The translations under genes were made by a program, and so were the position numbers. The notes below the pieces were generated by a model, which made no database searches, had not been told where the DNA came from, and saw only the letters and a list, made by a program, of their open reading frames with translations. From JARICQ01 sp964527205 (lineage in GTDB: Bacteria; Bacillota; Clostridia; Tissierellales; Tissierellaceae): a stretch of 64,000 bases of DNA. Shown piece by piece: positions 63,484-64,000 of the stretch (position 1 is its first letter; the number at the start of each line of letters is the position of its first letter). The stretch covers positions 8,010-72,009 of the forward strand of contig CAZGQG010000007.1 of assembly GCA_964527205.1 (NCBI GenBank). Reading direction: 5' to 3'.

Positions 63484-63984
63484 ATGAGTAAATATCTAAT
63501 AATGTATAGACACGCTATGGCAGAAGATAAGGATAATGTTGAAGAAGATGACCTAAGATCCCTGTCCCTTCGTGGTAAAAATTTATTGAAAAGAAGTAGT
63601 GAAGGATTCGAAAAGATGTTAGCTTCCCATAATAATGTAAAAATTTATTCCAGTCCTAAGCTAAGGGCCAAGGAAACCGCTGAAATGTTAGCAAAGGATT
63701 TAAAACTTGGAGAACCAGAATACCTAGACTTCTTATCTACAGGTGGAGGAGTTACCTTAATAAGAGATCTTGTTGATAGTGTTGATTCTGGAGATACTAT
63801 TATAATAGTAGGCCAGCAACCTTTCCTATCCCTATGGAGCCAAGAAATCTCAGGAACCTTCCTTAGATTTAAAAAAGGAACTGCTGCTTGCTTCAAATTC
63901 CCTAATAAGGATGAAGGGGAAGAAAAGGCTGAACTTAGATGGTACTTACAGACCCGTGATTTTGTAGAGATAAGCGAAGAATAA
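63484..63984 (+). CDS. SixA-like histidine phosphatase family protein
   Basis: A 166-residue protein of the histidine phosphatase superfamily. The RHA motif (MYRHAMAED) lies near 8-12 and YSSPKLRAKETAEML near 55-69; a second catalytic His, expected in VGQQPFLSLW (near 116), is replaced by Gln, as GxQP instead of GHxP. SixA-type enzymes dephosphorylate phosphohistidine, so activity may be altered. AAGGAG precedes the ATG. Confidence 0.78.
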   Translation: MSKYLIMYRHAMAEDKDNVEEDDLRSLSLRGKNLLKRSSEGFEKMLASHNNVKIYSSPKLRAKETAEMLAKDLKLGEPEYLDFLSTGGGVTLIRDLVDSVDSGDTIIIVGQQPFLSLWSQEISGTFLRFKKGTAACFKFPNKDEGEEKAELRWYLQTRDFVEISEE

Positions 63985-64000
63985 TAAAATATTCCCTTAG

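Noticed and set aside
1..64000. tRNA, rRNA, riboswitch or phage genes
   Set aside because: No cloverleaf, rRNA core, integrase, capsid or clear riboswitch core was recognised by eye. A tRNAscan and Rfam search would settle this.

Overview
The window is AT-rich DNA from a low-GC Gram-positive anaerobe. Ile is mostly ATA and Arg mostly AGA/AGG, ribosome binding sites are strong AGGAGG types, and GTG and TTG starts are frequent. The gene content (AddAB, PepF, Rnf-type electron transport, GlpP, class B PBP with SEDS protein, DUF1292, acyl-ACP thioesterase) fits Clostridia/Tissierellia best. This is an inference from family knowledge, since the window holds no rRNA or tRNA gene. About three quarters of the genes lie on the minus strand. 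Two 100-N runs (2825-2924 and 17191-17290) are assembly gaps.

Left part (1-11.6 kb, minus strand): two tandem giant signalling paralogs, the first cut by a gap and by the window edge. Each starts with a protein kinase fold whose catalytic residues are lost, followed by a STAND/AAA-type ATPase and a long TPR-like region. The complete copy then has GAF, an intact GGDEF domain with an inhibitory site, and a second GAF. The complete copy ends an apparent operon with a YegS/BmrU lipid kinase and a MarR regulator. Next to it is a pair of small envelope-associated proteins (YtxH, DUF948).

11.8-18.4 kb (plus strand): a heterodimeric ABC exporter, a PHP-family histidinol-phosphatase, a 1.1-kb repeat-rich intergenic region (20-bp array, two copies of a large palindrome, 54-bp tandem repeat around a gap), and an NAD kinase.

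18.4-33.3 kb: an FHA / SEDS / class B PBP / PepF operon for peptidoglycan synthesis. Then come PspC, RecX, a GIY-YIG protein and GlpP. A three-gene two-component system with a lipoprotein follows, with an 11-bp-phased operator upstream. A homodimer-type ABC exporter diverges from an MFS transporter, with overlapping promoters.

33-55 kb: an alpha/beta hydrolase with AddA/AddB and a lipoprotein NagZ. Next are glutaminase, a TGS-type nucleoside kinase and an RluA synthase. Small housekeeping or unknown genes follow, then PepD, MsrA, a ferritin-like protein, a DUF4153 membrane protein and an atypical RelA/SpoT-domain protein.

55-64 kb: the most unusual metabolic locus is a five-gene rnfD-G-E-A operon that ends in an NqrF-like [2Fe-2S]/FAD/NAD reductase. 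RnfC and RnfB are absent from it. PpiC, methylglyoxal synthase, a degenerate VirB11/CpaF-like ATPase domain, acyl-ACP thioesterase, DinB (apparent AUA start codon) and a SixA-like phosphatase complete the window. Best candidates for something new are the pseudokinase/AAA/GGDEF pair, the hybrid Rnf/Nqr complex, the RelA-like protein lacking the YxSxH motif, and the Walker-A-less secretion-ATPase-like protein.
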